Part shown: positions 8,021 to 17,987 of the stretch, piece after piece
Position numbering within the stretch: the first letter of the stretch is position 1
Layout of the letters: each line of letters starts with the position of its first letter
From: Corynebacterium rhinophilum
GTDB taxonomy: Bacteria; Actinomycetota; Actinomycetes; Mycobacteriales; Mycobacteriaceae
Direction of reading: 5' to 3'
Assembly (NCBI RefSeq): GCF_030227225.1
Contig: NZ_JASPHQ010000004.1
Span: 1 to 64,000, forward strand
Length of the DNA: 64,000 nt
Notes under the pieces: model-generated
What the model was told of the DNA's origin: nothing
Seen by the model: the letters and a program-made list of their open reading frames with translations, nothing else
Database searches by the model: none
Position numbers and translations under genes: made by a program

Positions 8021-8944
8021 CTATAGGGCGCGCACCATAATCACACCGATGATGACCAAGACCAAGCCAATGATGCGGTGTACCGGCGGCAGGCCGCGCT
8101 CGGCATTGCCCCAGCCCAACGACTCAATGACCTGGCCGCAAATGATTGAGCCCACTAGCGAGCCGATAACCGTCGTGCCGGTGCCGATCATGGGCGACAG
8201 CGTCGCGCCTCCCACCACAAAGAGCGCGCCGAGCACACCGCCGAGCCACATCCACCAAGGCCCGGGTGCGATACCGCTCAAAAGGGCACGACGGGGAGCC
8301 TTCCACCCCAGGGTGAGCAGGGCCAATAGAATCACTCCAACGCCCAGGGAAATGACGCTGGCGGGCATGGGGCTATGCAACGCACCTCCCAGGTAACCGT
8401 TGACGGCGGTTTGGGTGGCGGAGCCCATGCCGATGAGCACACCGAAGACACGCCACAGCCACAGCGAGATCCCGGTGGCTTGCGCGCGCGTGGTGACGGC
8501 ACCCCGGCCTATTTCTAATACCAAGGCGATGCCGCCTACAACGATAAGCGCGCCGAGGACGCGCAGCGGGCCGACCGGCACCAACGGCGATTCAAAGAGG
8601 CCGGTCAGGTCATAAATTAGGCCCATCGTTACCTGGCCCAAGATGGGAAGAATGACGGTCTCTACGCTGCCGATGCGCGGGAAGAGCAGGATATTCCCCA
8701 CGATGAAGGCCACGCCCATAAAGCCGCCGAGCCACACCCACCACGGTTGCGCAGCCGCCAGCGCTAGGTCCGGTATCGCATCACCGGTGACAATGAGCGC
8801 GAGGATGGCGGAGACGGCAAAGCCGATAATGAAGGAGAAGAACCCGGCGGCGATGGGCGAGCCCACGGACTCGCGCAGACGCGTATTAATGGCCGTTTGC
8901 GCCGGGACGATGGCGCCGACCAGCATGGCGGCGATAACCAGCAT
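8021..8944 (-). CDS. DMT-superfamily permease (DUF606/YdcZ type)
   Basis: A 307-residue integral membrane protein with about ten hydrophobic segments in two related halves; each half carries a GGFMGVAFIVGNILLFPRIG-like or GGVLGALFVVGGATLSPMIG block, the internal duplication expected of the family. Probably a small-molecule exporter or importer of unknown substrate in the cytoplasmic membrane. ATG 8944 is preceded by GGGGAAGG. It is a single gene, convergent with the reductase upstream. Confidence 0.82.
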   Translation of the reverse strand: MLVIAAMLVGAIVPAQTAINTRLRESVGSPIAAGFFSFIIGFAVSAILALIVTGDAIPDLALAAAQPWWVWLGGFMGVAFIVGNILLFPRIGSVETVILPILGQVTMGLIYDLTGLFESPLVPVGPLRVLGALIVVGGIALVLEIGRGAVTTRAQATGISLWLWRVFGVLIGMGSATQTAVNGYLGGALHSPMPASVISLGVGVILLALLTLGWKAPRRALLSGIAPGPWWMWLGGVLGALFVVGGATLSPMIGTGTTVIGSLVGSIICGQVIESLGWGNAERGLPPVHRIIGLVLVIIGVIMVRAL

Positions 8945-9027
8945 TGTTTTTCCTTCCCCACAGGTTTGGGTCTAAGCAAAGCCTGGGACTAGGCGTGACA
9001 TAGAGATGTAATTTTAGAGACTTAAAA

Positions 9028-9069
9028 TGCAAAAGAGTGCAGGCCGACACAAAGCGGAACCTGCACTCT
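9028..9069 (-). terminator. Terminator of the biotin carboxylase operon
   Basis: AGAGTGCAGG (9034-9043) and CCTGCACTCT (9060-9069) form a perfect 10-bp stem. On the minus strand it is followed by TTTTGCATTTT, about 20 bases after the accC-like stop at 9090. Confidence 0.8.
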
Positions 9070-9089
9070 CTCGCTAGAAGGAGCCGGGT

Positions 9090-10466
<1,377 letters not shown>

Positions 10467-10483
10467 ATTTTCCTCCAGGTCGA

Positions 10484-11035
10484 TTACTTCGGCTGGATGA
10501 CCATGATGGGCTGGCCGTGCTCCACGGCGTCCTCGTTATCAACGAGGATTTCCTTCACGGTGCCGGCAACCTTGGACTCGATGTTGTTCATCAGCTTCAT
10601 AACCTCGACGATGCACAGCACCTGGCCAACCTCGACCTCGTCGCCGACCTTGACGAACGGATCTGCGCCCGGCTTCGGAGCAGCGTAGAAGGTACCGACC
10701 ATGGGAGCCTTAACGGTCTCGCCCTCTGCGGACGGCTCATCGGAGCCGGAAGCCTTTGGCTCTTCCTTCGGTGCTTCCTCTTGTGCAGGAGCAGGCTTGG
10801 ACTCAGGCTCAGCGGCAGGCGCGGAAGCCGGTGCGGCTTCCTGTGCTGGTGCTGCTACTGGAGCTGCGGCCGGAGCGGCTTCCGGAGCCGGCGCCGGACG
10901 GTTCAGGCCGCCCGGGGTGCGGGACATCGAGAGCTCGACATCGCCGTACTTAATCTGCAGCTCTTGGATGTCATCAGAAAGGTTGGCCCACTTCAGCAGG
11001 GACTTCAGGTCGTGCAAGTTGGTGGAATCAGTCAT
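10484..11035 (-). CDS. accB: Biotin carboxyl carrier protein with Ala/Pro-rich linker
   Basis: A 183-residue BCCP. The N-terminal 40 residues (LHDLKSLLKWANLSDDIQEL) resemble AccB proteins. A long Ala/Pro/Glu linker spans about 47-105, and the C-terminal 75 residues form a biotinyl domain with Lys147 in VEVMKLMNN. It carries carboxybiotin between the carboxylase and the carboxyltransferase. Gaps to its neighbours are 2 and 17 bases, so all three are translated from one transcript. The repetitive linker is normal for the family. Confidence 0.92.
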   Translation of the reverse strand: MTDSTNLHDLKSLLKWANLSDDIQELQIKYGDVELSMSRTPGGLNRPAPAPEAAPAAAPVAAPAQEAAPASAPAAEPESKPAPAQEEAPKEEPKASGSDEPSAEGETVKAPMVGTFYAAPKPGADPFVKVGDEVEVGQVLCIVEVMKLMNNIESKVAGTVKEILVDNEDAVEHGQPIMVIQPK

Positions 11036-11037
11036 GA

Positions 11038-12594
11038 TTACTTTTCTCCTTTGGTGAGGTTGATTTCCAAGTCGGAAGTCTTGAGGTGGAAGTCGGTGGT
11101 ATCGGAAGAGTCGTAGATTTGCTGTACCAGGGAGGTAAGGACGCCGCCCTTGACGCCTTCGCCCTCGCCGCCGCGGCCTTCGGCCACAAAGCGCTTCATC
11201 TCATCGACCTGGCTGCCGGCGAACATCACGCGAAGCAGCAGGGTGTCGATGTCCTCGTCCGGGTGAGCCTTCTTCAGGTCCGGCAGAACCGGCTTGAGTT
11301 CTGGGATTTCCTCCGTGATTTCGGAGGAACCGTTGGCCATGATCTTCTCCAGCACGTCTGGGTCCAGCGGGGCGAGCGGCTCGCCGTAGTAACCCAAGGC
11401 GTACTTCTTAATCTCGTTCGGGACCACGGAGTAACGGTCACCCGTCATCACATTCATGACGGCCTGGGTACCCACGAACTGGGCAAACGGCGTAATCATG
11501 ATGGGGTATGCGAGCTCTTCACGGACGCGAGCTACCTCGTACAGCAGCTCTTCGAAGCGGTCACCCAATCCAGCGGTTTCCAGCTGGGATTCGAAGTTGG
11601 TAAGCATGCCGCCGGGTAGCTGGTGCATGTAGTGCAGGCCACCGAATGCGCGCGGAACGCCTACTGGCTTATCTTCCGTATCGGCAATTTCCTGAATGCG
11701 CTCGCTGGCAGAATCGATGCGCTCATCATCGACGTCCACCGTGTAACCCAGTGCGCGAAGGTCGCGCACCAAGGCCTGGGTGGCCGGCTGTCCCGGGCCA
11801 TTAGCCAGAGGAGCGATGGAGGTGTGGATGGAATCCACGCCCAATTCCGCCGCGAAGAGGTAGGAAAGGGGCGACAGGCCGGTCAGCGAGTGGGTGTGAA
11901 CCTCGAGCGGTACGTCACCGATGGAGCTGCGGATCGCCGGGATGAGGGTCTTCAAACGGTCCGGAGTAAGCAGACCGCCGGCGTCCTTCAGCATGATGCG
12001 GTCTACATCGGTGCGCTCGAGCAGCTCCGTGGCCTTCCGCTTGTACAGGTCATCGGTGTGCACTGGGCTCAAGCAGTAGGACAATGCGCCGAAGGTTTCG
12101 GCACCGAGTTCCTTGGCCAGTTTGAGGCCCTGGTCGATGTTGTCGATGTCATTCAAGCCATCGAAGGAGCCGATCACACGGAAGCCATTGGCGTAGAGGC
12201 GCTCGGTCCAGTTCAAGATGGCGTCATCCGGCAGGAAGTCGAAGGAAGCCAGGTTCTTGGAACGAATGAGGGCGCGGAACTTGGTGCCCGGCGCGGCGTT
12301 CTCGTGCACGAGGCGAACGCGCTCCCACGGGTCTTCCTTGAGGTAGCGCACGGAGACGTCGAACTGGATGGGCGCTACCAAGTCCACGTGCTCGAAACCA
12401 GCGTTGGTGATGTCATCCAACAGCGAAAGGATGTGGCTCGTGGTCATGCGGGTGGCCCAGATGCTCTGGTGCGCATCACGCAGGGTGGTATCGATGATGT
12501 TGATCTTGCGCTCGCTATCGGCTGGGCGTCCGCCCGCGGCCATGATTTCGGCGAGGCCTTCTGTGCTTAGTTCCTCGGGACTAAGAGCAGTCAT
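11038..12594 (-). CDS. Biotin-dependent carboxyltransferase, PYC/OADA/transcarboxylase-5S type
   Basis: A 518-residue carboxyltransferase of the pyruvate carboxylase B-subunit / oxaloacetate decarboxylase alpha / methylmalonyl-CoA transcarboxylase 5S group. Visible: metal-site INIIDTTLRDAHQS (Asp35), FEHVDLVAPIQFDVSVRYL, the carbamylated-lysine motif RIMLKDAGG (Lys203) and metal ligands in EVHTHSLTG; the C-terminal PYC_OADA domain follows. With separate biotin carboxylase and BCCP genes it makes a complete three-part enzyme, most simply a split pyruvate carboxylase (pyruvate to oxaloacetate). No membrane beta subunit is present, arguing against a sodium-pump decarboxylase. Strong SD AAGGAGGG before ATG 12594. 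Confidence 0.85.
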   Translation of the reverse strand: MTALSPEELSTEGLAEIMAAGGRPADSERKINIIDTTLRDAHQSIWATRMTTSHILSLLDDITNAGFEHVDLVAPIQFDVSVRYLKEDPWERVRLVHENAAPGTKFRALIRSKNLASFDFLPDDAILNWTERLYANGFRVIGSFDGLNDIDNIDQGLKLAKELGAETFGALSYCLSPVHTDDLYKRKATELLERTDVDRIMLKDAGGLLTPDRLKTLIPAIRSSIGDVPLEVHTHSLTGLSPLSYLFAAELGVDSIHTSIAPLANGPGQPATQALVRDLRALGYTVDVDDERIDSASERIQEIADTEDKPVGVPRAFGGLHYMHQLPGGMLTNFESQLETAGLGDRFEELLYEVARVREELAYPIMITPFAQFVGTQAVMNVMTGDRYSVVPNEIKKYALGYYGEPLAPLDPDVLEKIMANGSSEITEEIPELKPVLPDLKKAHPDEDIDTLLLRVMFAGSQVDEMKRFVAEGRGGEGEGVKGGVLTSLVQQIYDSSDTTDFHLKTSDLEINLTKGEK

Positions 12595-12632
12595 AAATCC
12601 CTCCTTAGGGTGTGGCTCCGGAAAGACTCGGT

Positions 12633-12665
12633 TGGTTCACAGTGATGGTTCACTTTGGTGGTTCA
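12633..12665. promoter_or_regulatory. Three 13-bp-spaced TGGTTCA direct repeats upstream of the carboxylase operon
   Basis: TGGTTCA occurs at 12633-12639, 12646-12652 and 12659-12665, exactly 13 bases apart, just upstream of the carboxyltransferase ATG (12594, minus strand). The same TGGTTCACAG occurs at 15842-15851 before the IclR/CoA-transferase genes. Arrays of short repeats are known operators for PcaU/PcaR/PobR-type IclR proteins, so this is a likely site for the IclR regulator at 15941. The remainder of the 12595-13019 divergent region holds no supported gene and must include the promoters of both operons. Confidence 0.6.
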
Positions 12666-13019
12666 AGACTCTTCGAAAACCTTCCGTGTCGTGGCTCACA
12701 CGCTACACCACACCTAAATTCTCGGTGCTGGAAATCCGGCCAGAAATGTCCTTTTCCTGCGAATTCCAAGCTCGTCACGGCAAAGAATTTGCCCAAATAC
12801 CCCTATACGGGGTCACAGTGCGCACTACTGTTCACCTGGCGAACGCGTAGTTTTTTCGGCCTCCTCCCCTAAAAAGTGGTGGAAGACATGCAGTTTCTAG
12901 TCAGTAACCAAATCCACCTCGATAGTGCCGGGATTTTCGTGGTCCACATCGCGGACTAATCGAAGTGTGATGTGCGTAATATCTTCTTCAATATTTCGGA
13001 CCTATCCCTAGGAGGAACA

Positions 13020-14366
13020 TTGACTTCTACCGCCCCGCCGAGCCCCACACCCACTTCGCCATCGGGCTCAACCAAAACGGACCGCAAATCCCTCGCAGCC
13101 AGCCTGACCGGCCAGGTCCTTGAATGGTACGAGTGGAGCTCCTATGCGGTTTTCGCCCCATTTATCGCCGCGGCGATGTTCGACAAGGGCGATCCTGCTT
13201 CCGCACTGCTTGCCACCTTCGGTGTCTTCGCCGTTGGCTTCTTGGTCCGCCCGCTGGGCGGCATCATCTTTGGCCGCATCGCTGACCAGCGCGGCCGCAA
13301 GACCGTCTTGATGACCACCATCATCATGATGGCCAGCGCCTCCGTCCTCATCGGCTTGCTGCCCACCTACGAATCCATTGGCATCTGGGCTTCTGTCGGC
13401 CTGCTCTTCATCCGCGTGCTGCAGGGCTTTGCACACGGCGGTGAATCCGCAGCCGCCAATAGCTACATCCCCGAGATCGCTCCGAACGCCCACCGCGGCC
13501 GCTGGGGTTCCATGGTCTATGTCTCCATCTTCGGTGGTTCGGTCATCGCCTATGTCCTGGGCGGCGGCATTTCGCTGGTTCTGACGGACGAGCAGATTGG
13601 TGCTTGGGGCTGGCGCATTCCGTTCCTCTTGGGTGCCGTCGCTGCGCTGATCGCGTTGTACCTGCGCCGCCACATGAAGGAATCGGATCACTTCCAGGAA
13701 ATCGATAGCGCCGAGCCCACCGTTGAGGCTCCGAAGCGCACCAAGAAGTCCGTGAACTCGGAAAAGCCGGCTTCGGTTGCCCGCCCGGCATGGCAGAATA
13801 TCTTGCTCGTCGTGGGTATGGTCTCCGGCGTTACAGCCTCGCACTACACGTGGACCTCCTATGTTTCCACCTACGCCATTAGCCACGAGGGCATGTCCAC
13901 TCAGGGTGCTTATTGGGTCACCGTGGCCGCACAGACCGCTGGTCTCATCGCCCTCCCGCTGTGGGGCAGCCTGTCCGATAAGATCGGCCGCAAACCCGTC
14001 ATTTATATCTGTGCCATTGGCCTAGCCATCCTGCAGATTCCACTGATGAACTTCATCGATGAACGCCCCTGGACCCTGCTGGTGGCCTCCACCATCGGCG
14101 TAGTCATCGTTGCTGCCGGCGGCGCGCTGTTGTCCTCCATCATGTCCGAGGTCTTCCCCACCGCTCAGCGCACCCGCAGCATCGGCCTGGCCTACTCGCT
14201 GTCCGTTGCCGTCTTCGGCGGTACCGCACCGTATATCTACCAGTGGTTCGTGGCCCACGGCCTTACTTGGGCTTCCGGCTTCTACGTCGTCGCACTGTGC
14301 ATCCTGACGCTTATCAGCATGTACATCCTGCCTGAAACCAAGGGCGTGGACCTGCGCGATGTCTAA
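13020..14366 (+). CDS. MHS-family (MFS) metabolite:proton symporter
   Basis: A 448-residue, 12-helix major facilitator of the ProP/KgtP/ShiA group. Visible: GQVLEWYEWSSYAVFAPFIA at the first helix, the loop motif GRIADQRGRKT after helix 2 and GSLSDKIGRKP in the second half, and RVLQGFAHGGESAAANSYIP. A charged cytoplasmic loop with KRTKKSVNSEKP lies between the halves. These proteins import carboxylates or amino-acid derivatives with protons. I chose TTG 13020 because AGGAGG ends four bases upstream; ATG 12972 is possible but has no good SD. It sits between the carboxylase trio and CoA-transferase genes, so the substrate may be a dicarboxylate or oxo-acid. Confidence 0.88.
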   Translation: MTSTAPPSPTPTSPSGSTKTDRKSLAASLTGQVLEWYEWSSYAVFAPFIAAAMFDKGDPASALLATFGVFAVGFLVRPLGGIIFGRIADQRGRKTVLMTTIIMMASASVLIGLLPTYESIGIWASVGLLFIRVLQGFAHGGESAAANSYIPEIAPNAHRGRWGSMVYVSIFGGSVIAYVLGGGISLVLTDEQIGAWGWRIPFLLGAVAALIALYLRRHMKESDHFQEIDSAEPTVEAPKRTKKSVNSEKPASVARPAWQNILLVVGMVSGVTASHYTWTSYVSTYAISHEGMSTQGAYWVTVAAQTAGLIALPLWGSLSDKIGRKPVIYICAIGLAILQIPLMNFIDERPWTLLVASTIGVVIVAAGGALLSSIMSEVFPTAQRTRSIGLAYSLSVAVFGGTAPYIYQWFVAHGLTWASGFYVVALCILTLISMYILPETKGVDLRDV

Positions 14367-14383
14367 TCCACTCACGGAACACT

Positions 14384-14425
14384 AAATCGCCGCTTCCCAG
14401 TCTTTCCCGGGAAGCGGCGATTTTT
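14384..14425. terminator. Strong bidirectional terminator between the transporter and the CoA-transferase genes
   Basis: AAATCGCCGCTTCCC (14384-14398) pairs perfectly with its complement at 14409-14423, a 15-bp stem with T runs on both strands (TTTTT on plus, TTT on minus). It separates the convergent genes ending at 14366 and 14441. Confidence 0.88.
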
Positions 14426-14440
14426 CACGTCCACAACTAA

Positions 14441-15082
14441 TTAGTCGAGCGCTACCTTAAAGGGTGCGTCCGTGACCTCGCGGATGGACTCCTCGGTTTC
14501 GCCCTCGGCGACCTCGATAAGTGTCAGGCCCTCCAGCTCGTCCACGGTGAATACGGCGCGGTCCGTGATAATCAGATCCACACAGCGAGCGCCGGTCAGC
14601 GGCAGCTGGCACTCCGCCAGAATCTTGGAATCGCCGTGCTTGGATACGTGCTGCATCATCACCACGATGCGCTTGGCTCCATGCACTAGGTCCATCGCAC
14701 CGCCCATGCCCTTCACCATCTTGCCGGGGATCATCCAGTTGGCTAGGTCGCCAAACTGGGATACCTCCATGGCGCCGAGCACCGCAACATCGATGGCGCG
14801 GGAGCGGATCATGGCAAAGGACTCGGACGAGGAGAAGAAGGATGCACCAGGGGCTTCGGTAATGGTTTCTTTACCGGCATTGATTAGCTCCGGATCCACC
14901 TTGCCCTCTTCAGGGTAGGCACCAACGCCCAAGATTCCGTTCTCAGAGTGCAGGACCACCTCGCGGCCCTCTGGCAGGTAGCCGGGGATGAGCGTCGGCA
15001 TGCCGATGCCCAGGTTGACGTAGTCACCATTGTCCAGTTCTTGTGCGGCGCGTGCCGCCATTTCTTCGCGTGACCAGGTCAT
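14441..15082 (-). CDS. pcaJ: 3-oxoacid CoA-transferase, subunit B
   Basis: A 213-residue beta subunit of the succinyl-CoA:3-oxoacid CoA-transferase family. The catalytic Glu is in [26 protein letters not shown] and the C-terminal [15 protein letters not shown] are family hallmarks. With subunit A it moves CoA from succinyl-CoA to a 3-oxoacid such as 3-oxoadipate or acetoacetate. ATG 15082 overlaps the subunit A stop by one base (TAATG), so translation is coupled. The symbol follows the beta-ketoadipate pathway because an IclR regulator and a thiolase are adjacent, but no other pca gene is present in the window; an acetoacetate role is equally possible. Confidence 0.88.
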   Translation of the reverse strand: MTWSREEMAARAAQELDNGDYVNLGIGMPTLIPGYLPEGREVVLHSENGILGVGAYPEEGKVDPELINAGKETITEAPGASFFSSSESFAMIRSRAIDVAVLGAMEVSQFGDLANWMIPGKMVKGMGGAMDLVHGAKRIVVMMQHVSKHGDSKILAECQLPLTGARCVDLIITDRAVFTVDELEGLTLIEVAEGETEESIREVTDAPFKVALD

Positions 15083-15825
15083 TACTTGCTCACCGTCCTG
15101 AATTCGATTCCGGTTTCTTGCTTACCCACTTCCACTACGCGGTCTACGTAGATTCCGGGCACATCCACCTCAGCGGACGGTACGGCCTCGACCAGCTGCT
15201 CCGCTTGCACGATGGTGATATCGGCGGATTTAGCCGCATCGGGGTTGAAGTTCTGGGCGGTCTTATTAAAGGCGAGGTTGCCAAAGCGATCCGCGCGAGC
15301 GGCGTGGACGAAGGCAAAGTCTGGGGTGAGGGCTTCTTCCATGACGTAGAGCTCGCCGTTAAACTCGCGGGTTTCCTTCGGTGCGGAGGTCTCCGCAATG
15401 GTGCCGTCGGGGTTGTAGCGGGTGGGAATATCGCCATCGGCAAGCGGCGTGCCCACGCCAGCCTTGGTATAGAAGGCTGGAATGCCCGCGCCACCGGCGC
15501 GCATGCGCTCTGCCAAGGTACCCTGCGGGGTGAACTCGACAGTGAGCTCACCCTCGAGGTACTGACGTGCATATTCCTTATTGGTTCCCAGGTAGGAACC
15601 GATGGAACGGGCGATGCGGTGATCCTTGAGCAGCAGGCCTAGGCCAAAATCATCCGTACCGAGGTTATTGGAAATGATGGTGAGCTCGCTCGCGCCTTGG
15701 GAACGCAGCGCAGCAATGAGTTGCGCCGGGATACCCACAAGGCCGAATCCGCCCACCGCGATGGAGGAACCGTCCGGGATATCCGCGACGGCCTCCTCTA
15801 CTGAGGCTATGACTTTATTCAACAT
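15082..15825 (-). CDS. pcaI: 3-oxoacid CoA-transferase, subunit A
   Basis: A 247-residue alpha subunit. Visible: [38 protein letters not shown] and the CoA-transferase block [20 protein letters not shown]. It pairs with the coupled subunit B gene downstream. ATG 15825 is divergent from the IclR regulator gene, with 115 bases between them that carry half-sites of a probable IclR operator. Pathway choice (3-oxoadipate or acetoacetate) is open. Confidence 0.88.
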   Translation of the reverse strand: MLNKVIASVEEAVADIPDGSSIAVGGFGLVGIPAQLIAALRSQGASELTIISNNLGTDDFGLGLLLKDHRIARSIGSYLGTNKEYARQYLEGELTVEFTPQGTLAERMRAGGAGIPAFYTKAGVGTPLADGDIPTRYNPDGTIAETSAPKETREFNGELYVMEEALTPDFAFVHAARADRFGNLAFNKTAQNFNPDAAKSADITIVQAEQLVEAVPSAEVDVPGIYVDRVVEVGKQETGIEFRTVSK

Positions 15826-15841
15826 GGCCTTAGACTACGTG

Positions 15842-15892
15842 TGGTTCACAGACAGCACAAGGGTTCAGAATGCGAACATTATCGGGTACACT
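15842..15892 (+). promoter_or_regulatory. Probable IclR operator and regulator promoter
   Basis: Half-sites TGGTTCA (15842-15848) and GGGTTCA (15861-15867), with inverted GAAC at 15874-15877, make GTTC-N7-GAAC. TTCAGA (15864-15869) and TACACT (15887-15892), 17 bases apart, form a candidate promoter for the IclR gene. The operator overlaps its -35 box, the arrangement expected of autorepression and divergent control. The TGGTTCACAG element is shared with the carboxylase promoter region at 12633. Confidence 0.55.
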
Positions 15893-15940
15893 AAAGAGAC
15901 CTGGGCCACTTAACCCTGAAAATAGCTTGGAGGACACACC

Positions 15941-16714
15941 GTGGCAGACACCCCCGTAGTGCAATCACTAGCCCGCGGACTCAACGTCATTCACTCGTTC
16001 AATGACGAACGCCGGCGGCAAACACTGGCCCAGGTTGCCGAGGTCACAGGCTTAGCGCGCGCCACCGCACGTCGCTTTTTACACACGCTTGTCGCAGAAG
16101 GTTATGCCCGCACCGATGGCTCAGATTTTTGGCTCACCCCGCGCGTTTTGGAACTGGGCTATTCGTACCTATCGAGCTTGGGCCTGCCGGATATTTCCCA
16201 GCCCCATTTGAGGGAGTTATCCACCAAACTCGATGAGTCCTGCTCTGTAAGCGTGCTCGACCGCGACACCGTGGTCTATATCGCCCGCGCCGCAGCGCAC
16301 CGCATCATGTCCACCAATATCACCATCGGTACGCGCTTCCCGGCGCACGCCACCTCCATGGGCCAGGTGCTACTCGCCGATTTAACGCCGGCAGAGCTGG
16401 ATGAGTATTTCGCCACCACCGCTCCGCTCGAGCAGGTCACCCCGCATACCCTGGTATCCCAGGACGCGCTGCGAGCCCGCCTCGGCGAGGTGCGGCGGCG
16501 CGGCTGGGTCATCGTGGATCAAGAGCTAGAAATCGGCCTGCGCTCCATTGCCGTTCCCATCCGGGATCGCACCGGACGCGCAGTGGCGGCCATCAACATT
16601 TCCACCCAGACCTCCGTGTATTCCACCCAAGATCTCACCGCGCAGATCCTCCCGGAGCTCCTCACTACGTGCGCGGCCATTTCCCACGATCTCACTACCA
16701 CCGAAATTTCCTAA
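15941..16714 (+). CDS. IclR-family transcriptional regulator (PcaR-like)
   Basis: A 257-residue IclR protein: N-terminal winged helix (VQSLARGLNVIHSFNDERRR, TLAQVAEVTGLARATARRFL) and a C-terminal effector domain with SVLDRDTVVYIARAAAHRIM, FPAHATSMGQVLLADL and DQELEIGLRSIAVPI. The effector pocket usually binds a small aromatic or oxo-acid intermediate. It is divergent from the CoA-transferase genes and 9 bases upstream of the thiolase gene, so it probably controls both. Shared TGGTTCA motifs suggest that the carboxylase trio and transporter belong to the same regulon. ATG is not used; the start is GTG at 15941 with TTGGAGGA upstream. Confidence 0.9.
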   Translation: MADTPVVQSLARGLNVIHSFNDERRRQTLAQVAEVTGLARATARRFLHTLVAEGYARTDGSDFWLTPRVLELGYSYLSSLGLPDISQPHLRELSTKLDESCSVSVLDRDTVVYIARAAAHRIMSTNITIGTRFPAHATSMGQVLLADLTPAELDEYFATTAPLEQVTPHTLVSQDALRARLGEVRRRGWVIVDQELEIGLRSIAVPIRDRTGRAVAAINISTQTSVYSTQDLTAQILPELLTTCAAISHDLTTTEIS

Positions 16715-16723
16715 GGAGAATCC

Positions 16724-17941
16724 ATGCAAACCCAAGACGTAGTCCTGTGCTACCCCAAGCGCACCCCCGTCGGCCGCTACGGCGGCGCGCTGAAATCCGT
16801 CCCCGTCCAGGATCTAGCCAGCCTGGTGGTATCCACCATCGTGGAAGAATCCGGCATCGACCCGAACATCATCGATGACGTTATCCTCGGCCAAGCCTCC
16901 CCCAACGGGGCTGCGCCTGCCCTCGGCCGCGTCGCCGCACTCGATGCCGGCCTGCCAGTCTCCGTGACCGGCATGCAGCTCGACCGCCGCTGCGGCTCCG
17001 GCCTGCAAGCCATCGTCACCGCCGCCGCCCACGTCGCCACCGGCGCAGCCGAGGTGGTCATCGCAGGCGGCGCCGAATCCATGTCGCGCACCGAATACAC
17101 CGTGGACAGTGACATTCGCTGGGGTGCTAAGGGCGGAAACATGGTCTTTCGCGATCGCCTTCAGGAGGCCCGCGAAACCGCCGGTGGCAAAAACCACCCC
17201 ATCCCCAGCGGCATGATCGAAACTGCCGAAAACCTCCGCCGCGAGCGTTCCCTGTCGCGCGAGGACCAAGATGAGCTTGCGGTGCGTTCCCACCACAACG
17301 CCGCACGCGCGCAAGAGCAGGCGCTTTTCGATGCCGAAATCGTCCCCGTCTCCGTCCCCCAGCGCAAGGGGGATCCCATCATCGTGGACAAGGATGAACA
17401 CGTGCGCGCTGATTCTAGCGTGGAAAAGCTGTCCAAGCTGCGCCCAGTGATGGGCAAGCAGGACGACGAGGCCACGGTGACCGCGGGTAACGCCTCCGGC
17501 CAGAACGACGGCGCCGCCGCCGTGCTCGTGACCACCCGTGAAAAAGCCGACGAACTCGGCCTCGAGCCAATGGTGGCCGTGAAGGGCTGGGCGCTGGCCG
17601 GTGTTGAACCAGAGCGCATGGGCATTGCCCCAGTTGAGGCCACCCGCAAGGTCATGGACCGCCTCGATCTCACCTTCGATGACCTCGACCTCATCGAGCT
17701 CAATGAGGCCTTTGCCGCCCAAGCCCTCGCGGTACTAGATCAGTGGGGCATCTCCCCCGAAGATCCTCGCTTCAACCCCAACGGTTCCGGCATCTCGCTG
17801 GGCCACCCGGTGGGCGCGACCGGTGCCCGCATCGTGGTTACCGCCGCGCACCACCTGCGCCGCACCGGCGGCAAGCGCGCGCTAGTCACGATGTGCATCG
17901 GCGGCGGCCAGGGCCTTGCCGCCATAATCGAAACCGCCTAG
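16724..17941 (+). CDS. Acetyl-CoA acyltransferase (thiolase), beta-ketoadipyl/acetoacetyl-CoA type
   Basis: A 405-residue degradative thiolase. Nucleophilic Cys90 lies in LDRRCGSGLQ, the catalytic His in GHPVGATGAR and the second Cys in TMCIGGGQG; NEAFAAQ is also present. It cleaves a 3-oxoacyl-CoA with CoA to give acetyl-CoA and a shorter acyl-CoA, the step after the CoA-transferase encoded divergently. SD AAGGAG lies before ATG 16724, 9 bases after the IclR stop. PcaF is possible if the substrate is 3-oxoadipyl-CoA; acetoacetyl-CoA is the alternative. Confidence 0.9.
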   Translation: MQTQDVVLCYPKRTPVGRYGGALKSVPVQDLASLVVSTIVEESGIDPNIIDDVILGQASPNGAAPALGRVAALDAGLPVSVTGMQLDRRCGSGLQAIVTAAAHVATGAAEVVIAGGAESMSRTEYTVDSDIRWGAKGGNMVFRDRLQEARETAGGKNHPIPSGMIETAENLRRERSLSREDQDELAVRSHHNAARAQEQALFDAEIVPVSVPQRKGDPIIVDKDEHVRADSSVEKLSKLRPVMGKQDDEATVTAGNASGQNDGAAAVLVTTREKADELGLEPMVAVKGWALAGVEPERMGIAPVEATRKVMDRLDLTFDDLDLIELNEAFAAQALAVLDQWGISPEDPRFNPNGSGISLGHPVGATGARIVVTAAHHLRRTGGKRALVTMCIGGGQGLAAIIETA

Positions 17942-17987
17942 TCCCCGCAGTGAGGGCCTAGGCGGTATCGGGGGGCGGGCGACCAAG

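Noticed and set aside
10700..10920. Tandem repeats in the BCCP gene
   Set aside because: Ala/Pro linker of BCCP, an expected low-complexity region.
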